Origin: Fuscovulum ytuae
GTDB taxonomy: Bacteria; Pseudomonadota; Alphaproteobacteria; Rhodobacterales; Rhodobacteraceae
Direction: 5' to 3'
Length of the DNA: 64,000 nt
NCBI RefSeq assembly: GCF_029953595.1
Contig: NZ_CP124535.1
Coordinates: 992,001 to 1,056,000, forward strand
A model generated the notes under the pieces. It was not told the origin of the DNA. It ran no database searches and saw only the letters and a list, made by a program, of their open reading frames with translations. Of the stretch, positions 28,436 to 36,997 are shown piece by piece (within the stretch, counting starts at the first letter, position 1; every line of letters starts with the position of its first letter). Made by a program: the position numbers and the translations under genes.

Positions 28436-30070
28436 ATGCGCCTTGCCCCTGCCCTGTTCGCCGCTGCCGCGCTTGGTCTTGCCAGCCCGGCCTGCGCGGA
28501 AAAGACCATCATCGTTCTGGACGGGTCCGGTTCCATGTGGGGCCAGATCGACGGGCGCGCGAAACTTGAAATCGCGCGCGAGGCGCTGGGAGAGGTGCTG
28601 GCCGGTGTCGATCCGGCCACCGAACTGGGCTTCATGGCCTATGGGCATCGGGAAAAAGGGGCCTGTTCTGATATCGAACTGATCGTGCCGCCCGCCCCCG
28701 GCACCGCCGCACAGATCACCGAGGCCGCCTCTGGGATGAAGTTTCTGGGCAAGACCCCGCTTTCCGAAGCGGTGCGTCAGGCGGCCCAGGCGCTGCGCTC
28801 CACCGAAGAGGCGGCAACTGTCATCCTGATCACCGACGGAATCGAAACCTGCGACGCCGATCCCTGCGCGCTGGGAACGGAACTGGAAACGTCGGGCATC
28901 GATTTCACCGCCCATGTCGTGGGCTTCGGTCTGACCGAGGAAGAGGGCAAGACGGTGGCCTGTCTCGCGGAAAACACCGGCGGTCGCTACATCGAGGCGA
29001 AGGATGCCGCCAGCCTGTCCGAAGCGATCAAGACCACCGTCGCGGTGGCGGAACCGGAACCCGCGCCCGAACCCGCACCTGAACCGGCGGTTGAAAAGAA
29101 CTTCGACCCGATCCTGCTGCTCGCCGAAGGGCAGGACGAAATCGAACAGGTGAAGGACGCCTATTTCGACCTGCGCCCCCTCGCGGCGGATGGCAGCACC
29201 GGAGAGGTTGCAGGCACCACCTATGGCACCTCGACCGATTTCTGGCCCCCCGGCCCCTATCGGGTCGAGGCGCGTCTGGGCAAAGCCACCGCCACGGCAG
29301 ATGTCACCCTGACGGCGGATGCTCTGGCGCAACCGGTTATGGTGCTGAATGCGGGGATCGTGCGCTTGCAGCTTTTCATCAAGGAAGGCGAGCCCACGTC
29401 GGACGCCTATTTCGAATTCAAGACAGCGGCAGGCGAGTCGGTGGACTACGGCTATGGCGGCGGCACCTTCATCCTGCCTGCCGGCGACTACACGATCGGC
29501 GCCAAACTGGGGGCTGCGGAATTTTCCGAACCCCTGACCCTTGCAGCCGGGGAACAGGTCGCGCGCGACATCATCCTCGGCACGGGTCTGGCCGTGGTCG
29601 AGGCCTTCTATGCCGAAGGGGTGCAGGTCGAAGGCGGCGATCACTTCGTGCAGATCTTCCCGGCCAAGACGAATATCGACGGCAGCCGCAACGACATCGC
29701 CTATACCTATGGCGCAGGCGCGGATTTCGATCTGCCCCCCGGCGATTACATCGCCCGCGCGACGCTGGGCGAGGCCAGGGCCGAAAGCCCCTTCACCATC
29801 ACTGCGGGCGAACGTAGCGACGTTGTGGTGATGCTGCAGGCCGGGGTGGCCGCAATCACCGCCCCCGGCGCGGATGGCATCACCTATGAAACGGCGAAAA
29901 CCGACATCAACGGCAAGCGCAAGGAAATGGGATACACCTTCGGCGAAACCTACCAGACCACGCTGCCCGCAGGCGATTACATCGCAGTGGTACGCCGGGG
30001 TGAAGCCCGCTCCGAAACCCCCTTCACCGTCCGCGCCGGAGAAAGGACCGAAGTCACCAACACGCCCTGA
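28436..30070 (+). CDS. secreted von Willebrand factor A domain protein with C-terminal beta repeats
   Basis: A 544-residue exported protein. Signal peptide to about residue 21 (ACA-EK), then a VWA domain with an intact metal site DGSGS (Asp29, Ser31, Ser33) and VILITDGIETCDADPCALG. A Pro/Glu linker (about residues 205-218) leads to about four imperfect repeats of roughly 80-90 residues with the core PxGxYxxxxxxGxAxxxxxxxxxAGE, for example LPPGDYIARATLGEARAESP and LPAGDYIAVVRRGEARSETP. The repeats look like small beta-sandwich modules. Likely periplasmic or surface; binding partner unknown. GAGG precedes the ATG at 28436. Confidence 0.85.
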   Translation: MRLAPALFAAAALGLASPACAEKTIIVLDGSGSMWGQIDGRAKLEIAREALGEVLAGVDPATELGFMAYGHREKGACSDIELIVPPAPGTAAQITEAASGMKFLGKTPLSEAVRQAAQALRSTEEAATVILITDGIETCDADPCALGTELETSGIDFTAHVVGFGLTEEEGKTVACLAENTGGRYIEAKDAASLSEAIKTTVAVAEPEPAPEPAPEPAVEKNFDPILLLAEGQDEIEQVKDAYFDLRPLAADGSTGEVAGTTYGTSTDFWPPGPYRVEARLGKATATADVTLTADALAQPVMVLNAGIVRLQLFIKEGEPTSDAYFEFKTAAGESVDYGYGGGTFILPAGDYTIGAKLGAAEFSEPLTLAAGEQVARDIILGTGLAVVEAFYAEGVQVEGGDHFVQIFPAKTNIDGSRNDIAYTYGAGADFDLPPGDYIARATLGEARAESPFTITAGERSDVVVMLQAGVAAITAPGADGITYETAKTDINGKRKEMGYTFGETYQTTLPAGDYIAVVRRGEARSETPFTVRAGERTEVTNTP

Positions 30071-30128
30071 GGCAGGCGCGGTTGCCGCTTGACGCGCTGC
30101 GGCGCATCGCTTACCTCAACGCGCAGAT

Positions 30129-30202
30129 GCGGGTGTAGCTCAATGGTAGAGCCGCAGCTTCCCAAGCTGAAGACGAGGGTTCGATTCCCTTCACCCGCTC
30201 CA
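30129..30202 (+). tRNA. tRNA-Gly (anticodon CCC)
   Basis: 74 nt including a genomically encoded CCA end. The acceptor stem GCGGGTG pairs with CACCCGC, the D arm is GCTCAATGGTAGAGC, the anticodon loop TTCCCAA gives anticodon CCC, and the T arm is AGGGTTCGATTCCCT. It reads GGG codons. The only tRNA in the window. Confidence 0.95.
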
Positions 30203-30215
30203 TCCCCCGACCAGA

Positions 30216-30770
30216 TCAGTTGTAGATGAAGCCCTTCACCGGGTTCACGCGGCCCAAAGTGCCGCCAGCATTCGCCACGCGCACCTGCGACCAGTCGCCC
30301 TTGGCGGAAACATCGATCACCAGCGTATCTTGCGTGATGCGGTTGCGCTCCCAATTCGCCTGATCGACCAGCACAGTGCGGTCGTCAATCACCTTAGAGA
30401 CAACGGCCACATGGCCCTTGGGCATGGCGCGGCTTGCGGCGAAGGCCATGACTGCGCCCACGCGCGGCTCGGCCCCGCGGGGATAGCGGCCCTTGGCCTG
30501 GTCCCACCATGTCTTGGCATTGCCGCGAATCTCCACCCCCGTGACGGCACGGGCGAAGGGCACGCACCAGATGCGCCCACGTGGCGGATTGGCCAGCGCC
30601 ACCTTTACCGCCGCCTTGAGCTCCGCCCGCGCGGCCCGGTCCGGCCCCGCCTTTTGCGCGGGTGCAAAAAGGGCAAGCAGCCCCTGCTGGGCGCGTTCGG
30701 CCTGTGCCGGGGCGGCAAGGGGCGCAAGAAGAGCAAGCGACAGAAGGATCGGGCGAAGAAAGGTCTGCAT
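30216..30770 (-). CDS. secreted CHAP domain protein
   Basis: A 184-residue exported protein with a signal peptide cut near residue 24 (APAQA-ER) and a CHAP-type cysteine peptidase/amidase fold: catalytic Cys69 in RIWCVPFAR, His120 in MPKGHVAVV and a following acidic/Asn site (VLVDQANWERN). Such enzymes cleave peptidoglycan cross-links or stems. The ATG at 30770 is chosen because the signal peptide starts there. It faces the tRNA-Gly gene tail to tail. Confidence 0.82.
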   Translation of the reverse strand: MQTFLRPILLSLALLAPLAAPAQAERAQQGLLALFAPAQKAGPDRAARAELKAAVKVALANPPRGRIWCVPFARAVTGVEIRGNAKTWWDQAKGRYPRGAEPRVGAVMAFAASRAMPKGHVAVVSKVIDDRTVLVDQANWERNRITQDTLVIDVSAKGDWSQVRVANAGGTLGRVNPVKGFIYN

Positions 30771-30956
30771 CGGGAACCGTGAGGTTGTTGAACTGTCGCG
30801 CCCCGTGCCATGCGCTTGCCCGGCTGCCAACCCATACGGGCGGTGCTGCGGCGGGTTTCCGCCGCAGTGCAGCATGATCTTGGGCAAGCCGCCGCCGCTT
30901 TTCTTTCCCGCAGGGCTGCGCTAACCAGCGGCGCAGATCAGGGAAAGGATTTCACC

Positions 30957-31307
30957 ATGTCGGATATCAAACGCATCGGCACCGGCCCCCGCATGTCGGA
31001 GGCGGTCTGCTACAATGGAATCGTCTGGCTGGCGGGTCAGGTCGGCAATCCCGGCGACAGCGTGGCGGATCAGACCCGCACCTGTCTGGCCGAGGTGGAC
31101 CGCATCCTCGCCGAGGCAGGCACCGACAAGACCCGCATCCTGTCGGCGCAGATCTGGCTGGCCGATATCGGCACCTTTGCCGAGATGAACGCCGTCTGGG
31201 ATGCCTGGGTCCCGCAGGGCCACACGCCCGCACGGGCGACGGGCGAGGCGAAACTCGCCGCGCCGGAATATAAGGTCGAGGTGATCGTCACCGCGGCGCT
31301 GAAGTAA
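30957..31307 (+). CDS. RidA family protein
   Basis: A 116-residue RidA/YjgF-type protein. Archetypal RidA hydrolyses reactive enamine/imine intermediates made by PLP enzymes. GPRMSEAVCYNGIVWLAGQVG, then a conserved Arg-free middle (QTRTCLAEVDRILAEAGTDKTRILSAQIWL) and PARATGEAKLAAPEYKVEVIVTA at the end fit a RidA subgroup (Rid4-7 like) with the arginine in PARAT. GGGAAAGGA precedes the ATG. Two hairpins follow. Confidence 0.88.
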   Translation: MSDIKRIGTGPRMSEAVCYNGIVWLAGQVGNPGDSVADQTRTCLAEVDRILAEAGTDKTRILSAQIWLADIGTFAEMNAVWDAWVPQGHTPARATGEAKLAAPEYKVEVIVTAALK

Positions 31308-31308
31308 C

Positions 31309-31330
31309 CAAAAATCTTCGAAGATTTTTG
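31309..31330. repeat. 22-bp perfect palindrome between ridA and pgi
   Basis: CAAAAATCTTCGAAGATTTTTG, starting 2 nt after the ridA stop. It is a complete palindrome and, with its T-run, could act as a terminator on either strand. Its A/T arms resemble the palindromes found at 59204-59321. Confidence 0.75.
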
Positions 31331-31332
31331 CA

Positions 31333-31360
31333 CCCCGGCGCGATGCGCCGGGGTTTTTTT
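31333..31360 (+). terminator. Rho-independent terminator between ridA and pgi
   Basis: CCCCGGCGC (31333-31341) pairs perfectly with GCGCCGGGG (31345-31353) around GAT, followed by seven T. It ends ridA and abuts the pgi stop on the other strand. Confidence 0.95.
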
Positions 31361-32960
31361 ATCCCCGGAACCACGCCGCCAAGGCCGCCGTCGATCCGTC
31401 CTTGCCCTCTGTTCCCTGCCGCCCCTCCAGCACGGGTTGCAGCGCCAGCGCCAGTTCCTTGCCCAGTTCCACGCCCCATTGATCGTAAGAGTTGATCCCA
31501 AGGATCACCCCTTCGACAAAGACCCGGTGTTCATAAAGCGCGATGATCTGGCCCAGCACGAACGGCGTCAGCTTGTCATAGGCCAGCGTTACCGACGGAC
31601 GGTTGCCGGGGAACACCCGGTGGCGGGCCTGACGGTCAAGCTCGGCCCCCGACAGGCCTTTCTTGGCCATGATGGCGCGGGCCTCGTCCAGGCTGCGGCC
31701 CCGCAGCAGCGCCTCGGATTGCGCCAGGCAGTTTGATACGAGAAGGACATGCTGATGCGCGAGATGCGCCTCATGCCCCTGCCGTGCGATCAGAAATTCG
31801 CAAGGGATCACCCGCGTGCCCTGATGGATCAGCTGATAAAAGGCGTGCTGGCCATTGGTCCCGGGTTCGCCCCAGACGACGGGGCCGGAATGGAAGGGCA
31901 GGTCTGACCCATCCATTGCGACGCGCTTGCCATTGCTCTCCATCTCCAATTGCTGAAGATAGGCAGGAAGGCGGCTAAGGCGCTGGTCATAGGGCAGCAC
32001 GGCGCGGGTGGCGTGTCCGCAGAACTGGTTGTGCCAGAGGCCCACGAGCGCCAGCAGCACGGGCAGATTGGCATCGAAGGGCGCGGTCTGGAAATGCGTA
32101 TCCATCGCATGGCCGCCCGCAAGGAACGCGCGGAAATCGTCGGGCCCGACGGCGATCATCAGGGCAAGGCCGATCGGCCCCCACATGGAATAGCGCCCGC
32201 CCACCCAATCTTCGAAACCAAAGACGCGGGACGGATCAATCCCAAAGGCCGCCGTCTTGTCGGCGGCGGTCGAGACGGCGGCGAATTGCGCGGCCGGGTT
32301 GGCAACCGCTGTCCCCATCCAGTCGCGCGCCGTCTGGGCGTTGGTCATCGTCTCAATCGTGGTGAAGGTCTTGGAGGCGACGATCACCAGCGTCGTTTCC
32401 GGGTTCAACCCTTTCAGCGTGTCGGCGATATGCGCGCCATCCACATTCGACACGTAATGGCAGCGCGGCCCGTCGTGATAAGGGGCAAGCGCAAGCGTGG
32501 CCATGGCAGGCCCAAGGTCCGACCCGCCGATCCCGATATTGACCACATCGGTGATGCGGCCCCCCTGCCCCGTGAACCGCCCTTCGCGCACGTCACGGGC
32601 AAAACCCTCCATCCGCTGCAGGGTTTCGACGATGGCGGGGATCACGTCCTTGCCATCCACCTTCACCGACCCGGCCAGATCGCGCAGCGCGGTGTGCAAG
32701 ACGGCCCGGCCTTCCGTTTCATTGATCTTTGCGCCCGAGAACATCGCCGCGCGCTTGTCGGCCACCCCCGCCCCTTCGGCCAGCGCCACCAGCAAGCGCC
32801 GCCCTTCGGCGTCGATATTGGTCTTGGACCAGTCAAGGCGCATTCCGTCGGCCTCGGCCGTGAAGGCATCGGCGCGGGAAGGATCGTCGAACAGATCAAG
32901 GATGCGACGGTCCTTGACCGCCTCATGATGCGCCGTCAGCGCGGCCCAAGCGTCACGCAT
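31359..32960 (-). CDS. pgi: glucose-6-phosphate isomerase
   Basis: A 533-residue enzyme interconverting glucose-6-phosphate and fructose-6-phosphate. Landmarks: [69 protein letters not shown] and the C-terminal [17 protein letters not shown]. It is the last gene of zwf-pgl-pgi, 3 bp after pgl. Together with the other two genes it feeds glucose-6-phosphate into the Entner-Doudoroff or pentose-phosphate route. Confidence 0.98.
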   Translation of the reverse strand: MRDAWAALTAHHEAVKDRRILDLFDDPSRADAFTAEADGMRLDWSKTNIDAEGRRLLVALAEGAGVADKRAAMFSGAKINETEGRAVLHTALRDLAGSVKVDGKDVIPAIVETLQRMEGFARDVREGRFTGQGGRITDVVNIGIGGSDLGPAMATLALAPYHDGPRCHYVSNVDGAHIADTLKGLNPETTLVIVASKTFTTIETMTNAQTARDWMGTAVANPAAQFAAVSTAADKTAAFGIDPSRVFGFEDWVGGRYSMWGPIGLALMIAVGPDDFRAFLAGGHAMDTHFQTAPFDANLPVLLALVGLWHNQFCGHATRAVLPYDQRLSRLPAYLQQLEMESNGKRVAMDGSDLPFHSGPVVWGEPGTNGQHAFYQLIHQGTRVIPCEFLIARQGHEAHLAHQHVLLVSNCLAQSEALLRGRSLDEARAIMAKKGLSGAELDRQARHRVFPGNRPSVTLAYDKLTPFVLGQIIALYEHRVFVEGVILGINSYDQWGVELGKELALALQPVLEGRQGTEGKDGSTAALAAWFRG

Positions 32961-32963
32961 GTC

Positions 32964-33635
32964 TTACTCCGCCCAATGCACGGTTGCGTTGTCAAGGAGG
33001 GCGCGCACCGGCGCCTCTTCCGGGGGCAGGGTCAGCGCGCGTTCCAGCGCCGCACGCTTTTCCGCCCCGGTGATCAGGATATGGATGTTCATCGCGCCCT
33101 TCAGCACGGGCGCGGTCAAGGTGATGCGGGGCTCCCCCGCCGCCTCAGCCCGCATCGGCATCAGGAGGGGCGCATCGGGGGCCAGCGCCTCGGCCAGTTT
33201 ATCCGCACCGGGGAAGAGGCTGGCCGTATGCATATCCGCCCCCATCCCCAAGAGCAGGACCGAAATCGGCAAATGCGGGCGCAGGCATTCCTCCAACTCG
33301 GCCAGCCGCTCTTCGGGCGTCTCGGCGGGCGCATAAAGCGGCACGAGGGCCGCCCCCGCCGCCTTGCCGCGCAACAGCCTTTCGCGCAGAAGGCGCGTGT
33401 TCGACCGGGGGCTATCCTCGCCCACCCAGCGTTCGTCGTTCAAAAAGACCGCCACCCGCGACCAATCCAGATCGACGCCTGACAGCGTGTCAAAGATCGG
33501 CCCCGGCGTCGTGCCCCCCGGCACTGAGAGCGAGGCCCGCCCTTCCCGCCGCAGGAAATCCGCCAATTGGCCGGCAATCACATTCGCCAGCCCCAGCATC
33601 AGAAATTCCCGGTCGGGATAGGTTTCGAACTTCAT
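32964..33635 (-). CDS. pgl: 6-phosphogluconolactonase
   Basis: A 223-residue hydrolase of 6-phosphogluconolactone. LSVPGGTTPGPIFDTL and VAVFLNDERWVGEDSPRSNTRLLRERLL, then LLLGMGADMHTASLFPG, are the DevB-type signatures. The start overlaps the zwf stop by 4 bp and GGGAGAT precedes the ATG. Confidence 0.96.
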   Translation of the reverse strand: MKFETYPDREFLMLGLANVIAGQLADFLRREGRASLSVPGGTTPGPIFDTLSGVDLDWSRVAVFLNDERWVGEDSPRSNTRLLRERLLRGKAAGAALVPLYAPAETPEERLAELEECLRPHLPISVLLLGMGADMHTASLFPGADKLAEALAPDAPLLMPMRAEAAGEPRITLTAPVLKGAMNIHILITGAEKRAALERALTLPPEEAPVRALLDNATVHWAE

Positions 33636-35086
33636 CCCTTGATCTCCCGCCAGCGGCGACCATCACGATGCATCAGCATCAGCGCATCCTCCGGCCCGCT
33701 TGACCCCGGATCGTATCCTTGCGGGCGATCCCCCCGCGCCTCCCACCCCGCGATGATGGGGTCGGCCCAGGCCCAGGCGGCCTCGACCTCATCCCCGCGC
33801 ATGAAGAGTGTCTGGTTGCCCCGGATCACATCCATGATCAGCCGTTCATAAGCATCGGGGATATCCTCGGCATCCGCGCCAAGCGCATCGGCGAAAGACA
33901 TGTCCAGCGGCACCTGCATCAGGCGCATCCCCCCCGGACCGGGTTCCTTGATCATCATCATCAGGTTCATGCCTTCATTCGGCTGCAACCGGATCACAAG
34001 GACATTTTCGCGCCAGCCCTTTGCATCGTCAAAGATGGAATGCGGCGGTTCCTTGAAGGTGATCGCAATCTCAGAGGCCCGCGCGCGCAGCCGTTTGCCA
34101 GTGCGCAAATAGAAGGGGGTGCCCTTCCAGCGCCAGTTGGAGATATGGCATTTCAGCGCGATATAGCTTTCCGTCCGGCTTTGCGGATTTTCCGAATGTT
34201 CCACATAGCCGCCCTGCCCGCCCCCCGGCAGATACTGCCCGCGCACGATATCTTCGGGCAAAGGCGCGTCCAGCGCACGGATGACCTTAAGCTTTTCATC
34301 CCGCACGGCATCGGGGTCAAAGTGATAGGGCGGTTCCATCGCGATCAGGCAGAGAAGCTGCATCAGATGGTTCTGCACCATGTCCCGCATGGCACCCGAT
34401 TTATCGTAATAAGCCCCGCGCCCTTCGACCCCCACGGTTTCGGCCACCGTGATCTGGACATGGTCGATATATTCGGCCTTCCACAGCGGCTCGAACAGGA
34501 TATTGGCAAACCGCACCGCCATCAGGTTCTGGACGGTTTCCTTGCCCAGATAATGGTCGATCCGGTAAATCTGATGTTCGTCGAAATGCGCGGCCAGCAC
34601 GGCATTCAGCGCGCGCGCCGAAGCAAGGTCGCGCCCGAAGGGTTTTTCCACCACGATCCGGGCCTGCGCATCCGCGATGCCATGGGCGTGCAGCCGTTCG
34701 GCCAGATCACCAAAGAGCGCGGGCGCGACCGAGAAATAGAAGGCCCGCACCACGCCGGGCCGCATCCGGGCCGCCAACTGATCCCAGCCCCCCGTGCCCT
34801 TGGCATCGATCGAGACAAAGCCCACGCGTTCCAGAAAGGCCGCGATCATCTTGTCGTCGCGGCGATCGCCGGGCACGAATTCCGCAATCGCCTCGGCCAC
34901 CATCTGGCGGAAGGCCTCATCCGTCAGATCGCCGCGCGCCGCCCCGATGATGCGGCTTTCGACGGGCATCTGCCCGGCCAGGAAACGGCGGTAAAGCCCC
35001 GGCAGGATCTTGCGCCGGGCCAGATCGCCTGTGCCACCAAAGATCACAAGGTCGAACGGCTCGACCGGAATGACGCGCGAAACCAT
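33632..35086 (-). CDS. zwf: glucose-6-phosphate 1-dehydrogenase
   Basis: A 484-residue NAD(P)-dependent dehydrogenase producing 6-phosphogluconolactone. The coenzyme loop is FGGTGDLARRK near residue 16; the substrate/catalytic motif RIDHYLGKETVQN and the C-terminal GIEIMVDVIR-like segment (ERLIMDVIRGNQTLFMRGDEVEAAW) are present. GAGGGACA precedes the ATG. The upstream region contains a LacI-type palindrome at 35136-35149, suggesting sugar-responsive control of the operon. Confidence 0.97.
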   Translation of the reverse strand: MVSRVIPVEPFDLVIFGGTGDLARRKILPGLYRRFLAGQMPVESRIIGAARGDLTDEAFRQMVAEAIAEFVPGDRRDDKMIAAFLERVGFVSIDAKGTGGWDQLAARMRPGVVRAFYFSVAPALFGDLAERLHAHGIADAQARIVVEKPFGRDLASARALNAVLAAHFDEHQIYRIDHYLGKETVQNLMAVRFANILFEPLWKAEYIDHVQITVAETVGVEGRGAYYDKSGAMRDMVQNHLMQLLCLIAMEPPYHFDPDAVRDEKLKVIRALDAPLPEDIVRGQYLPGGGQGGYVEHSENPQSRTESYIALKCHISNWRWKGTPFYLRTGKRLRARASEIAITFKEPPHSIFDDAKGWRENVLVIRLQPNEGMNLMMMIKEPGPGGMRLMQVPLDMSFADALGADAEDIPDAYERLIMDVIRGNQTLFMRGDEVEAAWAWADPIIAGWEARGDRPQGYDPGSSGPEDALMLMHRDGRRWREIKG

Positions 35087-35135
35087 ATCTGTCCCTCGTT
35101 TACTGTCCCGGGTCGCGCTTTTTTCCAGCCACCGC

Positions 35136-35149
35136 TGTTAGCGCTAACG
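35136..35149. promoter_or_regulatory. LacI-type operator candidate upstream of zwf
   Basis: TGTTAGCGCTAACG, with the inner 12 bp (35137-35148) a perfect palindrome, 50 bp upstream of the zwf start. A central CG flanked by inverted arms is typical of LacI-family sites. A related 14-mer (TGTTACCGCAAACA) occurs upstream of glgP at 58491-58504. Confidence 0.6.
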
Positions 35150-35270
35150 CTGCCGCTTCTATCCCCAGAGACCGCGCGAGTCTAGCACCGAGGCGCGGTT
35201 GGGCAACCATCTGGCGTGGCAATGCCCGGAAAACGCGCAAAGGCCCGCGCGCGGCCGATGATGCGGTGCC

Positions 35271-35855
35271 TTAGTCTTCCAGTTCCGCATCCCAATACAG
35301 GAAATCCATCCAGCTTTCATGCAGATGGTTGGGCGGGAATTTGCGGCCATGCGTCTGCATCTCTTCCGCCGTGGGCTGGCGCGGCGGGCGCATCAGATGC
35401 ATCCCCACCTGTTTCAGGGTTTTCGACCCTTTGCGCAGGTTGCAGGGCGAACAGGCGGCGACCACATTTTCCCATGAGGTAATGCCGCCGCGCGACCGGG
35501 GCAGGACATGATCAAAGGTCAGATCGCCCTTCGCGCCGCAATATTGGCAGGAAAATTCGTCCCTTAGAAAAAGATTGAAGCGCGTGAATGCCACGCGCTT
35601 CTGGGGTTTGACATATTCTTTCAGGACCACGACCGAAGGTATGCGGAACTCTTGCCTCTGACTGCGGACGGTGTGGTCATATTCCGCCACGATCTGCACC
35701 CGGTCCAGCACGGCGGCCTTGATCGCCTCTTGCCACGGCCAAAGGCTGAGGGGGTAATAACTCAGCGGCCGATAATCGGCATTCAGCACCAAAGCAGGGT
35801 AATGCTTCAACGCTGCCGGATCGCGTACAAACTGTGTCCTGAAATCGCCGTCCAT
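35271..35855 (-). CDS. HNH endonuclease family protein
   Basis: A 194-residue protein with a complete HNH/His-Me finger: zinc cysteines in CQYC (103-106) and CSPC (135-138), the metal-binding DH (115-116), Asn130 and Asn139. The N-terminal half (YPALVLNADYRPLSYYPLSLWPWQEAIKAAVLDRV) is shared by a chromosomal HNH family widespread in alphaproteobacteria, whose substrate is not established. No restriction, phage or toxin genes accompany it. Confidence 0.88.
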   Translation of the reverse strand: MDGDFRTQFVRDPAALKHYPALVLNADYRPLSYYPLSLWPWQEAIKAAVLDRVQIVAEYDHTVRSQRQEFRIPSVVVLKEYVKPQKRVAFTRFNLFLRDEFSCQYCGAKGDLTFDHVLPRSRGGITSWENVVAACSPCNLRKGSKTLKQVGMHLMRPPRQPTAEEMQTHGRKFPPNHLHESWMDFLYWDAELED

Positions 35856-36195
35856 GCTTTCCGAGACTCCGCCTTCGTCCTGCGGCCCATCCGACCCAGG
35901 GCGGGGAGCCCCGCCCCGACAGGCCCACTATATCTGGCGTTTCCTGACTGGCAAGCCCAAGAGGCTGTGGTGTCCCGTCACATCCGCCTGAGGATCGGGA
36001 TACAGGCCTTAGGTGACGGGGAAGTGACGTTTCCGCCTGTTTTACGGGCAGAACCCGCGCCCCCCCGTCCCGGGCCCGACCCGGGACCTCCCCCAACGCC
36101 CGTCAAGGGCCCCGGATCACGCCCAAAGCGGGGTTGCGCAATGACAAAGGGGCGGCCCGTGGCAGGACCGCCCCCTTTTCTTCTTGCTCTGCCGC
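35856..36195. other. intergenic region between the HNH gene and the cox operon
   Basis: 340 bp without a supported gene. It holds a GTCCCGGG/CCCGGGAC hairpin (36067-36087, 5-nt loop) and the probable coxM terminator (36146-36179). Frames crossing it are low-complexity Pro/Arg translations of GC-rich DNA. Confidence 0.6.
36146..36179 (-). terminator. terminator of the cox operon
   Basis: AAAGGGGCGG (36146-36155) pairs with CCGCCCCCTTTT (36168-36179) with one bulge, 16 nt downstream of the coxM stop. The minus-strand side ends CCCCTTTG. Confidence 0.65.
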
Positions 36196-36984
36196 TTAAT
36201 GCGCGGCGGCGACCGCGCGCTTGGTCAGCACTTTCACAAGGTTCGCCCGATAGGCGGGCGTGCCGTGCAGGTCGCCGATCATGTCATCCGAGGACACGGT
36301 CAGCCCCTCCACTGCCGAAGCCGCGAAGTTGGCCGAAAGCGCCTTTTCGGCATCAGACCAACGGAAGACGCCGTTGTTTGACGCCCCCGTCACGGCCACG
36401 CGCACCCCATCCGCGAATTTCGCCACAAAGACCCCGGTCAGGGCAAAGCGGCTGGCAGGCTGGTTGAACTTCACATAGGCGGCTTTCTGCGGCACCGGGA
36501 AGGTGACACCGGTCACGATCTCGCCTTCCTCCAGCGCCGTGGTGAACATGCCTTGGAAGTAGTCATCAGCGGCGATCTTGCGGCGGTTCGTCACCACCGT
36601 TGCGCCCGATCCCAGCACTCCTGCCGGATAGCAGGCCGCCGGGTCGTTATTGGCGATGGACCCGCCGATGGTGCCACGATTGCGGACCGCCGGATCGCCA
36701 ATCCCCCCCGCCAGCGCGGCCAGCGCCGGATAATGGGCGGCGGCCTCCTTGGCGACGGTCGCATGGGTGGTGGCCGCCCCGATCGACAGGCCATCAGACC
36801 CCATGCAGACGCCCTGCATCTCGGCAATCCCGGTGAGGGACACGAGAACAGAGGGCGCTGCCAGCCGCTGCTTCAGCGTGGGGGTCAGGGTCTGCCCACC
36901 GGAAAGGGCCTGCGCCCCATCCGACGACAGCGCCTTGACCGCTTCGGCAATGCTGGAAGGTTTCACGAAATCAAAGTTATGCAT
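36196..36984 (-). CDS. coxM: aerobic CO dehydrogenase-type medium subunit (FAD-binding)
   Basis: A 262-residue FAD subunit of a molybdenum hydroxylase of the xanthine dehydrogenase family. LSGGQTLTPTLKQRL and the second FAD loop RNRGTIGGSIANNDPAACYPA are intact, followed by a CODH-type C-terminal domain. It passes electrons from the Fe-S subunit to the acceptor. Last gene of coxG-S-L-M, 13 bp after coxL. Confidence 0.92.
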   Translation of the reverse strand: MHNFDFVKPSSIAEAVKALSSDGAQALSGGQTLTPTLKQRLAAPSVLVSLTGIAEMQGVCMGSDGLSIGAATTHATVAKEAAAHYPALAALAGGIGDPAVRNRGTIGGSIANNDPAACYPAGVLGSGATVVTNRRKIAADDYFQGMFTTALEEGEIVTGVTFPVPQKAAYVKFNQPASRFALTGVFVAKFADGVRVAVTGASNNGVFRWSDAEKALSANFAASAVEGLTVSSDDMIGDLHGTPAYRANLVKVLTKRAVAAAH

Positions 36985-36997
36985 GGTCCAACCCCCC

